A DNA stretch of 64,000 nt, taken from Candidatus Hydrogenedentota bacterium (lineage in GTDB: Bacteria > Hydrogenedentota > Hydrogenedentia > Hydrogenedentales > JAEUWI01). The stretch is taken from contig JAHBVV010000024.1 of NCBI GenBank assembly GCA_019637335.1, forward strand, positions 1 to 64,000, given 5' to 3'. Shown piece by piece: positions 7,535 through 15,587 of this stretch (its first letter is position 1; every line of letters starts with the position of its first letter). The notes beneath the pieces were generated by a model. It made no database searches. It saw nothing but the letters and a program-made list of their open reading frames with translations, and was not told where the DNA came from. The translations under genes were made by a program, and so were the position numbers.

Positions 7535-8851
7535 ATGTCTACGCTGAGTGTGATCATGATTGTGAAGAACGAGGCTGCGATGCTGGGGGAGTGCCTTCGC
7601 GGCGTGGCGGACATCGCGGATGAGGTGGTGGTGGGGGATACAGGCTCGACGGACGATACGGCGGCTATCGCGAAGTCTTTCGGCGCGCGCGTGCACACCG
7701 TTCCCTGGGAAAACGACTTCGCGCGCGCGCGGAACCGGACCATCGAACTTGCCTGGGGCCGCTGGCTATTGCACCTGGACGCCGACGAGGTGGTCGATCC
7801 GGAGAACGCGGCGCGCATCCGCGAGATCGTCGACACGGACACGGAATCCGATGCCGTCGAGGTGACGCTGGCGAACTACTGCAACGACGTCCGGGCGTGG
7901 CGCTGGGTGGCGTCGCCGCCCGGCAGCCCGTACAGCCGTCACTTTTCAGGCTACCTACCGGTAGGGTTGCTGCGGCTTTTCCGCAACCGCCACGGGATCG
8001 AATACCGCGAGGCCGTGCACGAAAACATCACGGCGAGCGTGCGGGAACTGGGCGGGGTGATACGCTCCTCCTCCATCCTGATCCACCATTACGGCTACGA
8101 ATGCGGGGAGGCGCGGCGGCTGGAGAAGGCGCATTTCTACTTGGATCTGGCGCGGCGCAAGGTGGCGGCGTCTCCCGAGGACGTCAAGTCCCTGCACGAT
8201 CTGGCGGAGGCGGCGCTGGCGTGCGGTGAGACGGGCGAGGCGGAGCTGGCCTGCCGGCGCGCGCTCGGGGCCGACCCGGCGCACGTGGGCGCGGCCACCG
8301 CGCTGGCCAATATCTGCCTGAACCGGGGCGATTTGGACGAGGCGCGTGCGCTGCTGATGTCGCTGGAGCGGGCGGGCCACACCGAGCCACACATCCAGAC
8401 GGCCCTGGGCGCCACGGCGCTGCACCGGGGGGCGTTGGACGAGGCCGAGCGGCGGCTGCGGGACGTATGCCGGGCGCATCCGCCCGCGCCGGTGGCGGCG
8501 CTGTATCTTTCGCGGGTGCTGGATTACGGGGGCGACGGCGCCGGGGCCCTGACCGTTCTGCGCGATCTCTCGGCCCGCATGCCGGCCCTGGAGGAGGCGG
8601 GGCGGCGCATTCGCGCGCTGGAGGCGCGCCAGTCGGGCGAGGAAGCGTATACGCGGGGCGAGGCGCGGGCGGCCCTGCGGTGTTTCGTGGCCGCGCTTCA
8701 GGAGGATCGCGAGGATGCGCTCGCGCACAACGGCGCGGGCGTCGCGCTGCACGCGCTCGGGCAGTGCGCGCAGGCGCGGGACGCGTTCATGCGTGCGCTC
8801 CAGCTTGCGCCGACCTTTTCCGAAGCGCGCCAGAACCTGGAGGTCTGCTAA
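7535..8851 (+). CDS. Family 2 glycosyltransferase with C-terminal TPR repeats
   Basis: 438 aa from the ATG at 7535; a GTG immediately before it (7532) is an equal alternative. Residues 1-110 are a GT-A fold of family 2: LSVIMIVKNEAAMLGECL, then VVGDTGSTDDT, then the metal-binding HLDADEV box near residue 82. The middle (FSGYLPVGLLRLFRN, VHENI) is typical of the SPBc2-like glycosyltransferase subgroup. From about residue 190 the protein becomes a set of TPR helices (for example AEAALACGETGEAELACRRAL). It has no signal peptide or membrane helix and is probably cytoplasmic. The donor and acceptor sugars are not evident. Its stop codon overlaps the stop of the convergent minus-strand gene by 4 bp. 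Confidence 0.88.
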   Translation: MSTLSVIMIVKNEAAMLGECLRGVADIADEVVVGDTGSTDDTAAIAKSFGARVHTVPWENDFARARNRTIELAWGRWLLHLDADEVVDPENAARIREIVDTDTESDAVEVTLANYCNDVRAWRWVASPPGSPYSRHFSGYLPVGLLRLFRNRHGIEYREAVHENITASVRELGGVIRSSSILIHHYGYECGEARRLEKAHFYLDLARRKVAASPEDVKSLHDLAEAALACGETGEAELACRRALGADPAHVGAATALANICLNRGDLDEARALLMSLERAGHTEPHIQTALGATALHRGALDEAERRLRDVCRAHPPAPVAALYLSRVLDYGGDGAGALTVLRDLSARMPALEEAGRRIRALEARQSGEEAYTRGEARAALRCFVAALQEDREDALAHNGAGVALHALGQCAQARDAFMRALQLAPTFSEARQNLEVC

Positions 8852-10278
8852 TCGCCCCCGTCCGGGTACAGGGTGGCCAGGCGTTCATCGATCTGCGCGC
8901 GGGTGGCGACGACGGGGGTGACCCGGCATCCGCTCGCGAGCTCCACATCCTCCATGGCGATCAGGTCAAGGGGGTTCACCATGGCGACCGTCAGCACGCC
9001 CTCGTCCTCGCGTAGCGGCAGGCAGTGGTGGAGGCGCACCACGTGCGGGCTTACCATCGCCAGGGCGCGCGGGTCGGGATTGGCTTCCCGCACATCATGG
9101 TACGGCAGCCGCAATTGCGCGGCGAGTATTCGGGCGACCAGCTCCTCGCCCGCGAAGCCGTGCTGCACCGCCAGCGCGCCAAGCCGCTTGTGCGGATCCG
9201 CCGCCTGCTCCTTGAGCAGGGCCTTGAGTTCCGGCTCCGTGAGCACCCCGAGATCAATCAGGATCTCGCCCATGCGTCGCTTGTGCCCGCGCGCGTCGAA
9301 GGCGTCAATGCCCGCGCCGTCGCGCCCGCCCTCGGCGCCGCCGGGCGCCGGCTCCCGAAGCGCGCGGATTGTCTCTTGCGCCGCCGCGTAGTCCTCTTGC
9401 AGCGATTCGAGGGCGGCGCGCAATGCCGCCGTTTCATCGCGCGCGGCTTGCTCGGCGAGGTGGGCGCGCGATTCCTCCAGCGATGCGGAAAGCGCCGCAA
9501 CCTGGCGGCTGGCCTCGTCGCGTTCCGATTCCAGCGCCGCAGCGCGCTCTGCGGCCTCGTCGCGCGCCTGGATGAGTTGTTCTCGTTCCGCGCGGGCCTC
9601 TTCGTCCTGCGCGCCCTGCTGTTCGAGGCGCTCGCGCAGCTGTTGGAGTTCGCTTTCGAGGTTGTTTGCGCGCTCGGCGGAATCGTCGCGCGCCAGTATC
9701 AGCTGCTCGCGTTCGGCGCGGGCCTCTTCATCCAGCGCGCCCTGCTGTTCGAGGCGTTCGCGCAGCTGTTGGAGTTCGCTTTCGAGGTTGCTGGCGCGTT
9801 CGGCGGCCTCGTCGCGCGCCTGGATGAGTTGTTCTCGTTCCACCCGGGCCTCTTCATCCAGCGCGCCCTGCTGTTCAAGGCGTTCGCGGAGTTCCTGGAG
9901 TTCACTTTCGAGGTTGCGTACGTGCTCGGCGGCCTCGTCGCGCGCCTGGATGAGTTGTTCTCGCTCCACCCGGGCCTCTTCGTCCTGCGCGCCCTGCTGT
10001 TCAAGGCGTTCGCGCAGCCGGCTGATCTCGTTTTCGAGGGCCCGCTGTATTTCTTCCGCCTCCGCCTGAACCGCGGCGAGGCGCGCTTCGTGATCGAGGT
10101 CGGCCTCCTCGTCCGCGCCCGGCAACGCCAGTCGGCCGGATTCCAGCAGCCGGTCCAGATGGCTCCGGGCGGATCCGATTTGCGCGGACAGCTCCTCGTG
10201 CGAGCGCGACAGTTGCGTGCTCCAATCGTCGATGAAGACGTTCAGGCGGGCGTAGATGTCGTTGCCATTTTCAGACAA
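8848..10278 (-). CDS. Coiled-coil protein with C-terminal MshEN (T2SSE-N) cyclic-di-GMP-binding-type domain
   Basis: 476 aa from a TTG at 10278, chosen because GGAAGGA lies about 8 nt upstream; an ATG 33 codons earlier has no such site. Residues about 80-250 are a coiled coil containing four near-identical 42-residue (six-heptad) repeats such as LESELQQLRERLEQQG. The C-terminal ~140 residues are an MshEN domain (PF05157). It carries two copies of the 24-residue motif, RMGEILIDLGVLTEPEL... and RLGALAVQHGFAGEELV..., separated by six residues, with the conserved R, LG/MG, G and final Q of the cyclic-di-GMP-binding form. There is no ATPase domain, so this is not a GspE or PilB motor. It may be an adaptor that couples cyclic di-GMP to an unknown partner. 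Confidence 0.88.
   Translation of the reverse strand: MSENGNDIYARLNVFIDDWSTQLSRSHEELSAQIGSARSHLDRLLESGRLALPGADEEADLDHEARLAAVQAEAEEIQRALENEISRLRERLEQQGAQDEEARVEREQLIQARDEAAEHVRNLESELQELRERLEQQGALDEEARVEREQLIQARDEAAERASNLESELQQLRERLEQQGALDEEARAEREQLILARDDSAERANNLESELQQLRERLEQQGAQDEEARAEREQLIQARDEAAERAAALESERDEASRQVAALSASLEESRAHLAEQAARDETAALRAALESLQEDYAAAQETIRALREPAPGGAEGGRDGAGIDAFDARGHKRRMGEILIDLGVLTEPELKALLKEQAADPHKRLGALAVQHGFAGEELVARILAAQLRLPYHDVREANPDPRALAMVSPHVVRLHHCLPLREDEGVLTVAMVNPLDLIAMEDVELASGCRVTPVVATRAQIDERLATLYPDGGD
9536..10040. repeat. Four tandem 126-bp coding repeats
   Basis: The sequence GCGCCCTGCT and its surroundings recur at 9611, 9737, 9863 and 9989, exactly 126 bp apart. 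Each unit encodes 42 residues, six heptads of the coiled coil. Copies differ by a few substitutions only, indicating recent expansion or homogenisation. Confidence 0.9.
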
Positions 10279-10391
10279 GGGAGAGTCCTTCCGATCCGGG
10301 CGCAATTCCAGCGTACACGCGATCCGGCCAACTTGGATTATAGAAAGGCCCGGGGGAATCGTCAAGGGCGGACGCAAACGCGCCGGCGGCC

Positions 10392-11462
10392 TCAGACGTA
10401 ATAGGTCCGGATATGCTTCTGGATTTCGCTGCGGGCCGCGACGCAGGGTCGAATCTGCATGGAGGACGCGATGTGGAGGTCCTCCAGCGCGATCAGGTCG
10501 AGCGGGTTGGCCATGGCCACCGTCAAGCGCTGATCGGTGAAATTGAGCGGAAAGCAGACATGGCGCCGGGCGAGGTGTGCGGGGATCTTGCTGAGGGCGC
10601 CTTCGCGCACAAACTCATTGGCGAGTACGACGTAGGGCAGGGAAAGCTGTGCGGCCAGCGCCTGCGCGATGGCGTCCTCGGTGGTGTAGCCCAGATCCAC
10701 CAGCAGCGAGCCCAGCGGTTTCCGGTGATCCCCCCGCTGTCGCTCCAGCGCGTTTATGAGCTGGCGCTCGGAGATCAGGCCGGCGAGCGTCAGGAGTTCG
10801 CCCATGGGCACGCGTTTGCGGCCGGCGGAGTTCGCGGCTTCCAACAGGCGCTGGTAGTACGCCGGTATCGAGGCGCGATCCGATATGGGCGATTCCTGAA
10901 CGAAGGCCTGGATGTCCTGGAACTTGATGCCGTCGCGCCGCGCGGGACCAGCCGATTCTGGCGGGGTCTCCGGCGCGCCCGCCAGCATTTGCAGCGCCGC
11001 GATTTCCGCCCGCTGCGCATCGATCATGCGCGCCAGGAGGTGGGTGTCGGGAAGGTCCGGGTCCGGTGCGTCATCCTCGGGCAGGTGGATGGATGCGTCC
11101 CTGCCCCGGTCCGGCAGCAGGATGCGCAGGTCGCGGACGACATTCTCGCCCAGGGCGCAGGCCCGGTGCAGCTGTGTGGCGGCCGTGGCGAGCGTGCTTT
11201 CGAGCTCGTCCAGTTGCGAGGCCATTTCCCGGAGGGCGCGCACGGGATCCAGCGGGGCCTGGCCGTCTCCGCCCGATGCGCGCGCAACGTCTCCGGCGCT
11301 GAGCGGGCGGCAAGCTTGCGAGAGTTCCACGAGGCGTCGGAGCGCGTGATAACTCTCGTGGGCATTCGCCAGTATGGGAACGGCCCGGTGTTGCGCCCGT
11401 GCGTTCCAGGCCGCGAGGGCTTCCTCCAGCATATGGGATGATAAGGGTTCTTGTTCGCGCAT
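10392..11462 (-). CDS. Second MshEN-domain protein
   Basis: 356 aa, ATG start. The N-terminal half is helical (for example MASQLDELESTLATAATQL) and not recognised. The C-terminal ~150 residues are an MshEN domain like that of the downstream gene, with motif copies PMGELLTLAGLISERQL... and PLGSLLVDLGYTTEDAI... In both copies the leading basic residue of the motif is proline, so nucleotide binding may be weakened or altered. The tail (FPLNFTDQRLTVAMANPLDLIALEDLHIASSMQIRPCVAARSEI) is nearly colinear with that of the other protein, showing the pair are paralogues. It precedes that gene by about 110 bp on the same strand, with no ATPase or secretion gene nearby. Confidence 0.85.
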   Translation of the reverse strand: MREQEPLSSHMLEEALAAWNARAQHRAVPILANAHESYHALRRLVELSQACRPLSAGDVARASGGDGQAPLDPVRALREMASQLDELESTLATAATQLHRACALGENVVRDLRILLPDRGRDASIHLPEDDAPDPDLPDTHLLARMIDAQRAEIAALQMLAGAPETPPESAGPARRDGIKFQDIQAFVQESPISDRASIPAYYQRLLEAANSAGRKRVPMGELLTLAGLISERQLINALERQRGDHRKPLGSLLVDLGYTTEDAIAQALAAQLSLPYVVLANEFVREGALSKIPAHLARRHVCFPLNFTDQRLTVAMANPLDLIALEDLHIASSMQIRPCVAARSEIQKHIRTYYV

Positions 11463-11606
11463 GGCTGCTCCACGGGCGCGCGGCGGCGCCTCCCCGACTC
11501 TCCCGGATTATAGGAGGCGCGGGCCGGCGCTTCAAGGGCGCGCGGCCATGGTATACTCCCGCATGAGGCGATTCGCAGCCTGGATCAGCGCGGAGAGGAA
11601 GGGATT

Positions 11607-13124
11607 GTGACAGAAGCGAGCGACGAGCGAACCATCGAGCGGCGATCTACGGCGCGGGAGCCCATTCACCGGCGCGTGGTGTTTTCGGGGGTTCGCGGCG
11701 AGGGGATGCTGCGCCAGGGCGTCGCGCTGGATATCAGCGCGGACGGTCTGCTGATTCACACGACCCAGCCGGATGTAATCGGGCGGCACCTCGAAATTGA
11801 GTTGCACTCGGGCGACGCCGTGGCTCCCGGCCACATTTCGATGGTGCGCGCGGAGGTGGCCTGGGTGCGCTCGCTGTCTGAAAAGAACCTTTACGCGATG
11901 GGGGTTCGCTTTCTTCAGGCCGCCCCGCCCACCGAAAACACCGGCGCCCGCTTTCACGTCGCGGGGCGGCAGGAGTCCGCCCGGATTGCGGAGGAAGTTC
12001 GCCGGAGCCTGGAGGCGGCCGGGCCGGGTGTCGAGTTTGAACTGAGCGCCGCCGCGCGGAATAAGCAGCGTGCGCGGAAAGCGGACCGCCGCAAGTCCCG
12101 CACTCTGGTGTGGATGTTGTTACTGCTTCTCTTCGCGCTGCTGGTCATGCTGCTGACCTGGGGTTTGCTCTGGCGGCTCGGCGTCGCTGGCAGCCCGCCC
12201 GCCGAGGCGGCGTCGGGGCCTGCCCTGGAGTCCGAAATCAGGGGCGCCGCGTGGGCTCTGGATGGACCCGAGGCGGCTTCGGCCGATCAATTGCCCGCCG
12301 ATCCTCCGGTGGAGGCCGCCGTATCGATGGACATGCTCGAAAGCGGCGATGCGGGCGCACTGTTGAGCCGGGGCGGTCATTGGCTCGCGGAAGGCGACTT
12401 CCCGGCCGCGGCCCGCGCGTTTGCGTCGGCCCGGGATGCTGGAGACGCCACGCCCGTGGAACGCTACCTCGCGGAACTGGGCGAGGCGGAGGCCCTCGCT
12501 CGGTCGGGGCGGACCAGCGAGGCGCTTGCCTTGCTGGAGCGCCCCTTCGGCGATCTCGCGGCGGTGCCGGCGGCATGGCGCGCGGTGCGCGAGGCCTTTC
12601 GGGATGGACTCCTTCTGGAGCCGGGCGCGGACGCCGCCCGGGCTCCCCTGGCGCGCGCCTTCGACATCGCGCCGGCGGGGGAATTGGCCGATGCCCCCAC
12701 CGCCGATCCGGTATCGGGCGCGGCGGCGGGTGACGGTGGCGCGCGGATCGAGGTGGACGCGGCGAACTACCTGCTCACGGTCCTGGTCGACAACGTGATT
12801 GAGGCCGTTTATCCGGTCGGCCTGGGCGCGCAGGATCGCACGCGTCCCGGAGAGTACACCATCGTGAACAAGATACGGCATCCCGACTGGTACAACGGCG
12901 GCGACGTGGTGCCCGCCGGGGATCCGGAGAACCCGCTGGGGTCGCGCTGGCTTGGCCTGGGTGATGAAAGCGGACCGACGCCGCTGGGCATTCACGGCAC
13001 GGCGGATCGGGAATCAATCGGGGGCAACCTGAGCCGCGGCTGCATCCGGATGCGTCCGTCCGATGTCGAGGCGCTTTTCGATCGCATCCCTATTGGAACG
13101 CCGGTCACCATTCGCGCAGGCTGA
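11607..13124 (+). CDS. PilZ domain - transmembrane - L,D-transpeptidase fusion protein
   Basis: 505 aa from a GTG with GAGAGGAAGGG just upstream. Residues about 8-115 are a PilZ domain with both cyclic-di-GMP motifs intact: RRSTAR (R13-x3-R17) and DISADG (DxSxxG). One hydrophobic helix lies at about residues 166-190. A periplasmic region with TPR-like helices follows (GHWLAEGDFPAAARAFASARD). Residues about 378-505 are an L,D-transpeptidase (YkuD, PF03734) domain with His463 (GIHGTAD) and catalytic Cys479 (SRGCIRM). L,D-transpeptidases make 3-3 peptidoglycan cross-links or attach proteins to the wall. The arrangement suggests that cyclic di-GMP sensed inside the cell adjusts wall cross-linking outside. 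The gene is divergent from the two MshEN genes. Confidence 0.9.
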   Translation: MTEASDERTIERRSTAREPIHRRVVFSGVRGEGMLRQGVALDISADGLLIHTTQPDVIGRHLEIELHSGDAVAPGHISMVRAEVAWVRSLSEKNLYAMGVRFLQAAPPTENTGARFHVAGRQESARIAEEVRRSLEAAGPGVEFELSAAARNKQRARKADRRKSRTLVWMLLLLLFALLVMLLTWGLLWRLGVAGSPPAEAASGPALESEIRGAAWALDGPEAASADQLPADPPVEAAVSMDMLESGDAGALLSRGGHWLAEGDFPAAARAFASARDAGDATPVERYLAELGEAEALARSGRTSEALALLERPFGDLAAVPAAWRAVREAFRDGLLLEPGADAARAPLARAFDIAPAGELADAPTADPVSGAAAGDGGARIEVDAANYLLTVLVDNVIEAVYPVGLGAQDRTRPGEYTIVNKIRHPDWYNGGDVVPAGDPENPLGSRWLGLGDESGPTPLGIHGTADRESIGGNLSRGCIRMRPSDVEALFDRIPIGTPVTIRAG

Positions 13125-13125
13125 T

Positions 13126-13482
13126 CTAAAAGAGCGAGATGAAGCCCCGGATTGCCAGGAAAAGGAAGAAGGCGACGCCGAGGCATCCGAGCAGGCAGCA
13201 GCCGGAACCGTCGCCCGTCCGCTGTACGCGGATTGTGCGGCCCCAGGCTTGCCCCGAAAAGGGCTGCTGGTGGGCCGGATTGAAGAACGGGTCGTTCTCG
13301 TAGTCCTCGGGCGGCGGATCGGGGTCGTTCAGGGCCTCGGCGCGCACGTCAATCACTTGCGCAGAGGCGGTCACCGGAACCGGCACGTCCACGTTGCAGG
13401 AAGGGCAGGGAATGATAATGCCGGCGGCGGTGTCCGGGAGTTGCAGGAGGGCGTTACAGCGGGGACAATGAAACTCGATCAA
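13126..13482 (-). CDS. Small zinc-ribbon protein with C-terminal membrane helix
   Basis: 118 aa, ATG start. Residues 1-30 form a zinc ribbon with FHCPRCN and IPCPSCN, that is two CxxC pairs. A low-complexity Pro/Asp linker follows, and a C-terminal helix (LLGCLGVAFFLFLAIRGFI) anchors the protein in the membrane. Such MJ0042-like ribbons are common in Planctomycetes and relatives, with unknown roles. Its gene ends 1 bp from the convergent PilZ-transpeptidase gene and lies 29 bp downstream of the VWA lipoprotein gene, so it may be co-transcribed with the latter. Confidence 0.75.
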   Translation of the reverse strand: MIEFHCPRCNALLQLPDTAAGIIIPCPSCNVDVPVPVTASAQVIDVRAEALNDPDPPPEDYENDPFFNPAHQQPFSGQAWGRTIRVQRTGDGSGCCLLGCLGVAFFLFLAIRGFISLF

Positions 13483-13511
13483 AATGTTCTCTCTCTTGCT
13501 TCTCGGGATTC

Positions 13512-15224
13512 TTACTCGGGCGGTGTGTTGTTGTAGCCCGCGACATCGAAGGACTGGCCGGCGGCTTCGGGATAGACCGTGTTGTCCACGTACACCACAT
13601 TAAACACTTCGGCGTCATCGGGCAGCAACGCGTCAAAGGTGATGCGAAGCATTGGCCCGAACGCGCCATACGGCATGGGTTCGCCGGGGTCGCCCGGCGC
13701 CGTGAAATCCAGGGTCAGCTGGTTGCCCGGCCCGGAAACGGGCGCCGCCAGGTCCCAGCCCGCCAGCAACCCGAAATTGGATTCATCCACCACCTCCACA
13801 CCGAAGCCGTATGCGCTGCCCAGCGTAATCTTGAAGCGGCGTATGTTCCGGGGCACGTAGTCGGCGCGCAGGAAAACCGTCGTCGCGGTCAGGCTATCGG
13901 AAGTTATGAAGCGCAGTTTACCACGGAGGACGCCGTCGCCGACATAGCGCGTGGGCACATAGTCCGTCTCGGCGGTGTAGCGCGCGGTGTCGCTTCCGAG
14001 CGTCAACATGAAGCCGGGCCGGAAGGGCTCGCTGCTGCGGGCAAGCGTCGCCCAGCGGATGTTGTACTGGCCGTCGAGCTCGCGCACAATCCGGCGGAAC
14101 GCGTCCTCCAACTGCGCCACGGACGCCGCGGCGAAAAGCTGGCCGCGGGTATTGCTGGTCAGCTGGATCAGGCCCGCGTCGACCTCCTCCTCCCCGAAAT
14201 CCACCGCGAAGATGCGCACGCCCCGCTGTTGCGCGGCGTTGATGACGTCGTTGGCCGTGCTGAAGCTGGACGTGTCGCCGCCGTCCGTGAATACGATGAG
14301 ATAGCGGGATTCGCGGCCCGCGTTTTGCGTGCTGAAGCTCCGAATGGCCGTGAGCAGCGTATCGAAGAGCCGGGACGCCCCGGCGAATCCCTGCACGTAT
14401 TCCCCCTGGATTCCGGCGATGGCGCTGTTCAAATAGCCGCGATCCACCGTAAAGGGAACGACTTCGATGGCGTCGCGATCCTCGCGGTGAAACTCCGTCA
14501 CGCTCACGAGCGCGTCCTCGTTCAGCGCGGGCAGGAATACGCCGGTCGCCGCCCGCTCCATGGCGCCGATCGCGCCCGGCGATCGCTGCATCGAGTCCGT
14601 GTAGTCCAGCACGAGCGCCGCGCGCAATTGCCGCACGGCGCCGCGCACCATCTGCACGCCCGTTTCCCCCGGCAGCGTGCGCCCGTTCTCGCGCGCGACC
14701 ACCGTGAAGTCCCTGGGATCGCGGATGATCGCGTTGCCCCGCCGGTCGCGCAACGTGAACGAAAAGTCGACGAGATAGGGCGCGGAGTAAACCGCCGCGA
14801 CGTTCTCGACGCTCATGTCGCTGCACGAGCCGCTGGCGGTCTGCCGCACGGTGACCGGAATGGACCGGGAAACGACACCGCTGCCGGAAAACACAATCTC
14901 GCCCATATGCGTGCCCGCCGGCAGGCACGATCGATCAATCTCGACCTGGATATTCTGCTTCGCAAACGGCCCGTTTTCCGTCGGCGGCGCGGGGCAAACC
15001 ACCCGGCGCACGTTGGGCACGATCCAGTCGTCGTGGGACAGCACCAGGTCGACCCGGCCCGCGCCCGGGTTGTTGTTCCAGACCATGAAGAAGGCCGGGT
15101 TCGTATCCGTGCCGAAGTCCAGCGATTCCTTCGAGAATTCGATAGCCTCCTGAGGACAGCCCGCGGCGAGAATCGCGACTCCGGTGATGGCTGCCCCCCG
15201 CGCAAATGATTGAAATCGCGTCAT
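13512..15224 (-). CDS. VWA-domain lipoprotein
   Basis: 570 aa from the ATG at 15224, selected because AAGGG precedes it and the protein then begins with a lipoprotein signal ending LAAGC. Residues about 25-150 are a beta-sandwich of the choice-of-anchor type (FSKESLDFGTDTNPAFFMVWNN). Residues about 210-400 are a von Willebrand A domain with a MIDAS start of D-Y-T-D-S (ALVLDYTDSM) and later VFTDGGDTSS. The C-terminal part resembles a cohesin-like or beta-rich domain (FKITLGSAYGFGVEVVDE). The protein is probably anchored to the outer or inner membrane and faces the periplasm or surface. A ligand is not evident. Confidence 0.85.
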   Translation of the reverse strand: MTRFQSFARGAAITGVAILAAGCPQEAIEFSKESLDFGTDTNPAFFMVWNNNPGAGRVDLVLSHDDWIVPNVRRVVCPAPPTENGPFAKQNIQVEIDRSCLPAGTHMGEIVFSGSGVVSRSIPVTVRQTASGSCSDMSVENVAAVYSAPYLVDFSFTLRDRRGNAIIRDPRDFTVVARENGRTLPGETGVQMVRGAVRQLRAALVLDYTDSMQRSPGAIGAMERAATGVFLPALNEDALVSVTEFHREDRDAIEVVPFTVDRGYLNSAIAGIQGEYVQGFAGASRLFDTLLTAIRSFSTQNAGRESRYLIVFTDGGDTSSFSTANDVINAAQQRGVRIFAVDFGEEEVDAGLIQLTSNTRGQLFAAASVAQLEDAFRRIVRELDGQYNIRWATLARSSEPFRPGFMLTLGSDTARYTAETDYVPTRYVGDGVLRGKLRFITSDSLTATTVFLRADYVPRNIRRFKITLGSAYGFGVEVVDESNFGLLAGWDLAAPVSGPGNQLTLDFTAPGDPGEPMPYGAFGPMLRITFDALLPDDAEVFNVVYVDNTVYPEAAGQSFDVAGYNNTPPE

Positions 15225-15333
15225 GTCTGTGCCCTTGCATTCAGGTTTTGCCGGCGCCGGGGCGGCCCCCGGCGGCGGACGCGACCGGGACCCCGATTCA
15301 CACGTTATCATATACCATAACGGCGGCGTTTCG

Positions 15334-15363
15334 TTGCTTTTCCATGGCCCCGGGCGCTATACT
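15334..15363 (+). promoter_or_regulatory. Promoter of the aroF-scpB-rluB cluster
   Basis: TTGCTT at 15334-15339, 18-nt spacer, TATACT at 15358-15363. The start codon of aroF is about 220 nt further on, leaving a long GC-rich leader. Confidence 0.55.
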
Positions 15364-15587
15364 GAGGGGCCTTGTACCGGCGTGTGGTCTGGACGCTCCC
15401 GTTCGGATTCCGCCCGCCGGTCGCCCGCGTCGCCGGGCGCCGCGCCGGTGCGCGCGGCGAGCGGCCTTGCCCTCCTCTTGCCTCTTGGGAGCGACCATTC
15501 TACGGTCCAGCCGGGCGGGATAGACACGACACAAGCAGTAATCGGCGCAAACCGCCGGGAACCGTTGCAGGAAAGAAAGACCACGCC

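Noticed and set aside
8848-11462. Type II secretion or type IV pilus ATPases
   Set aside because: Only the N-terminal MshEN domain is present. No Walker motifs and no pilus or secretion genes are adjacent.
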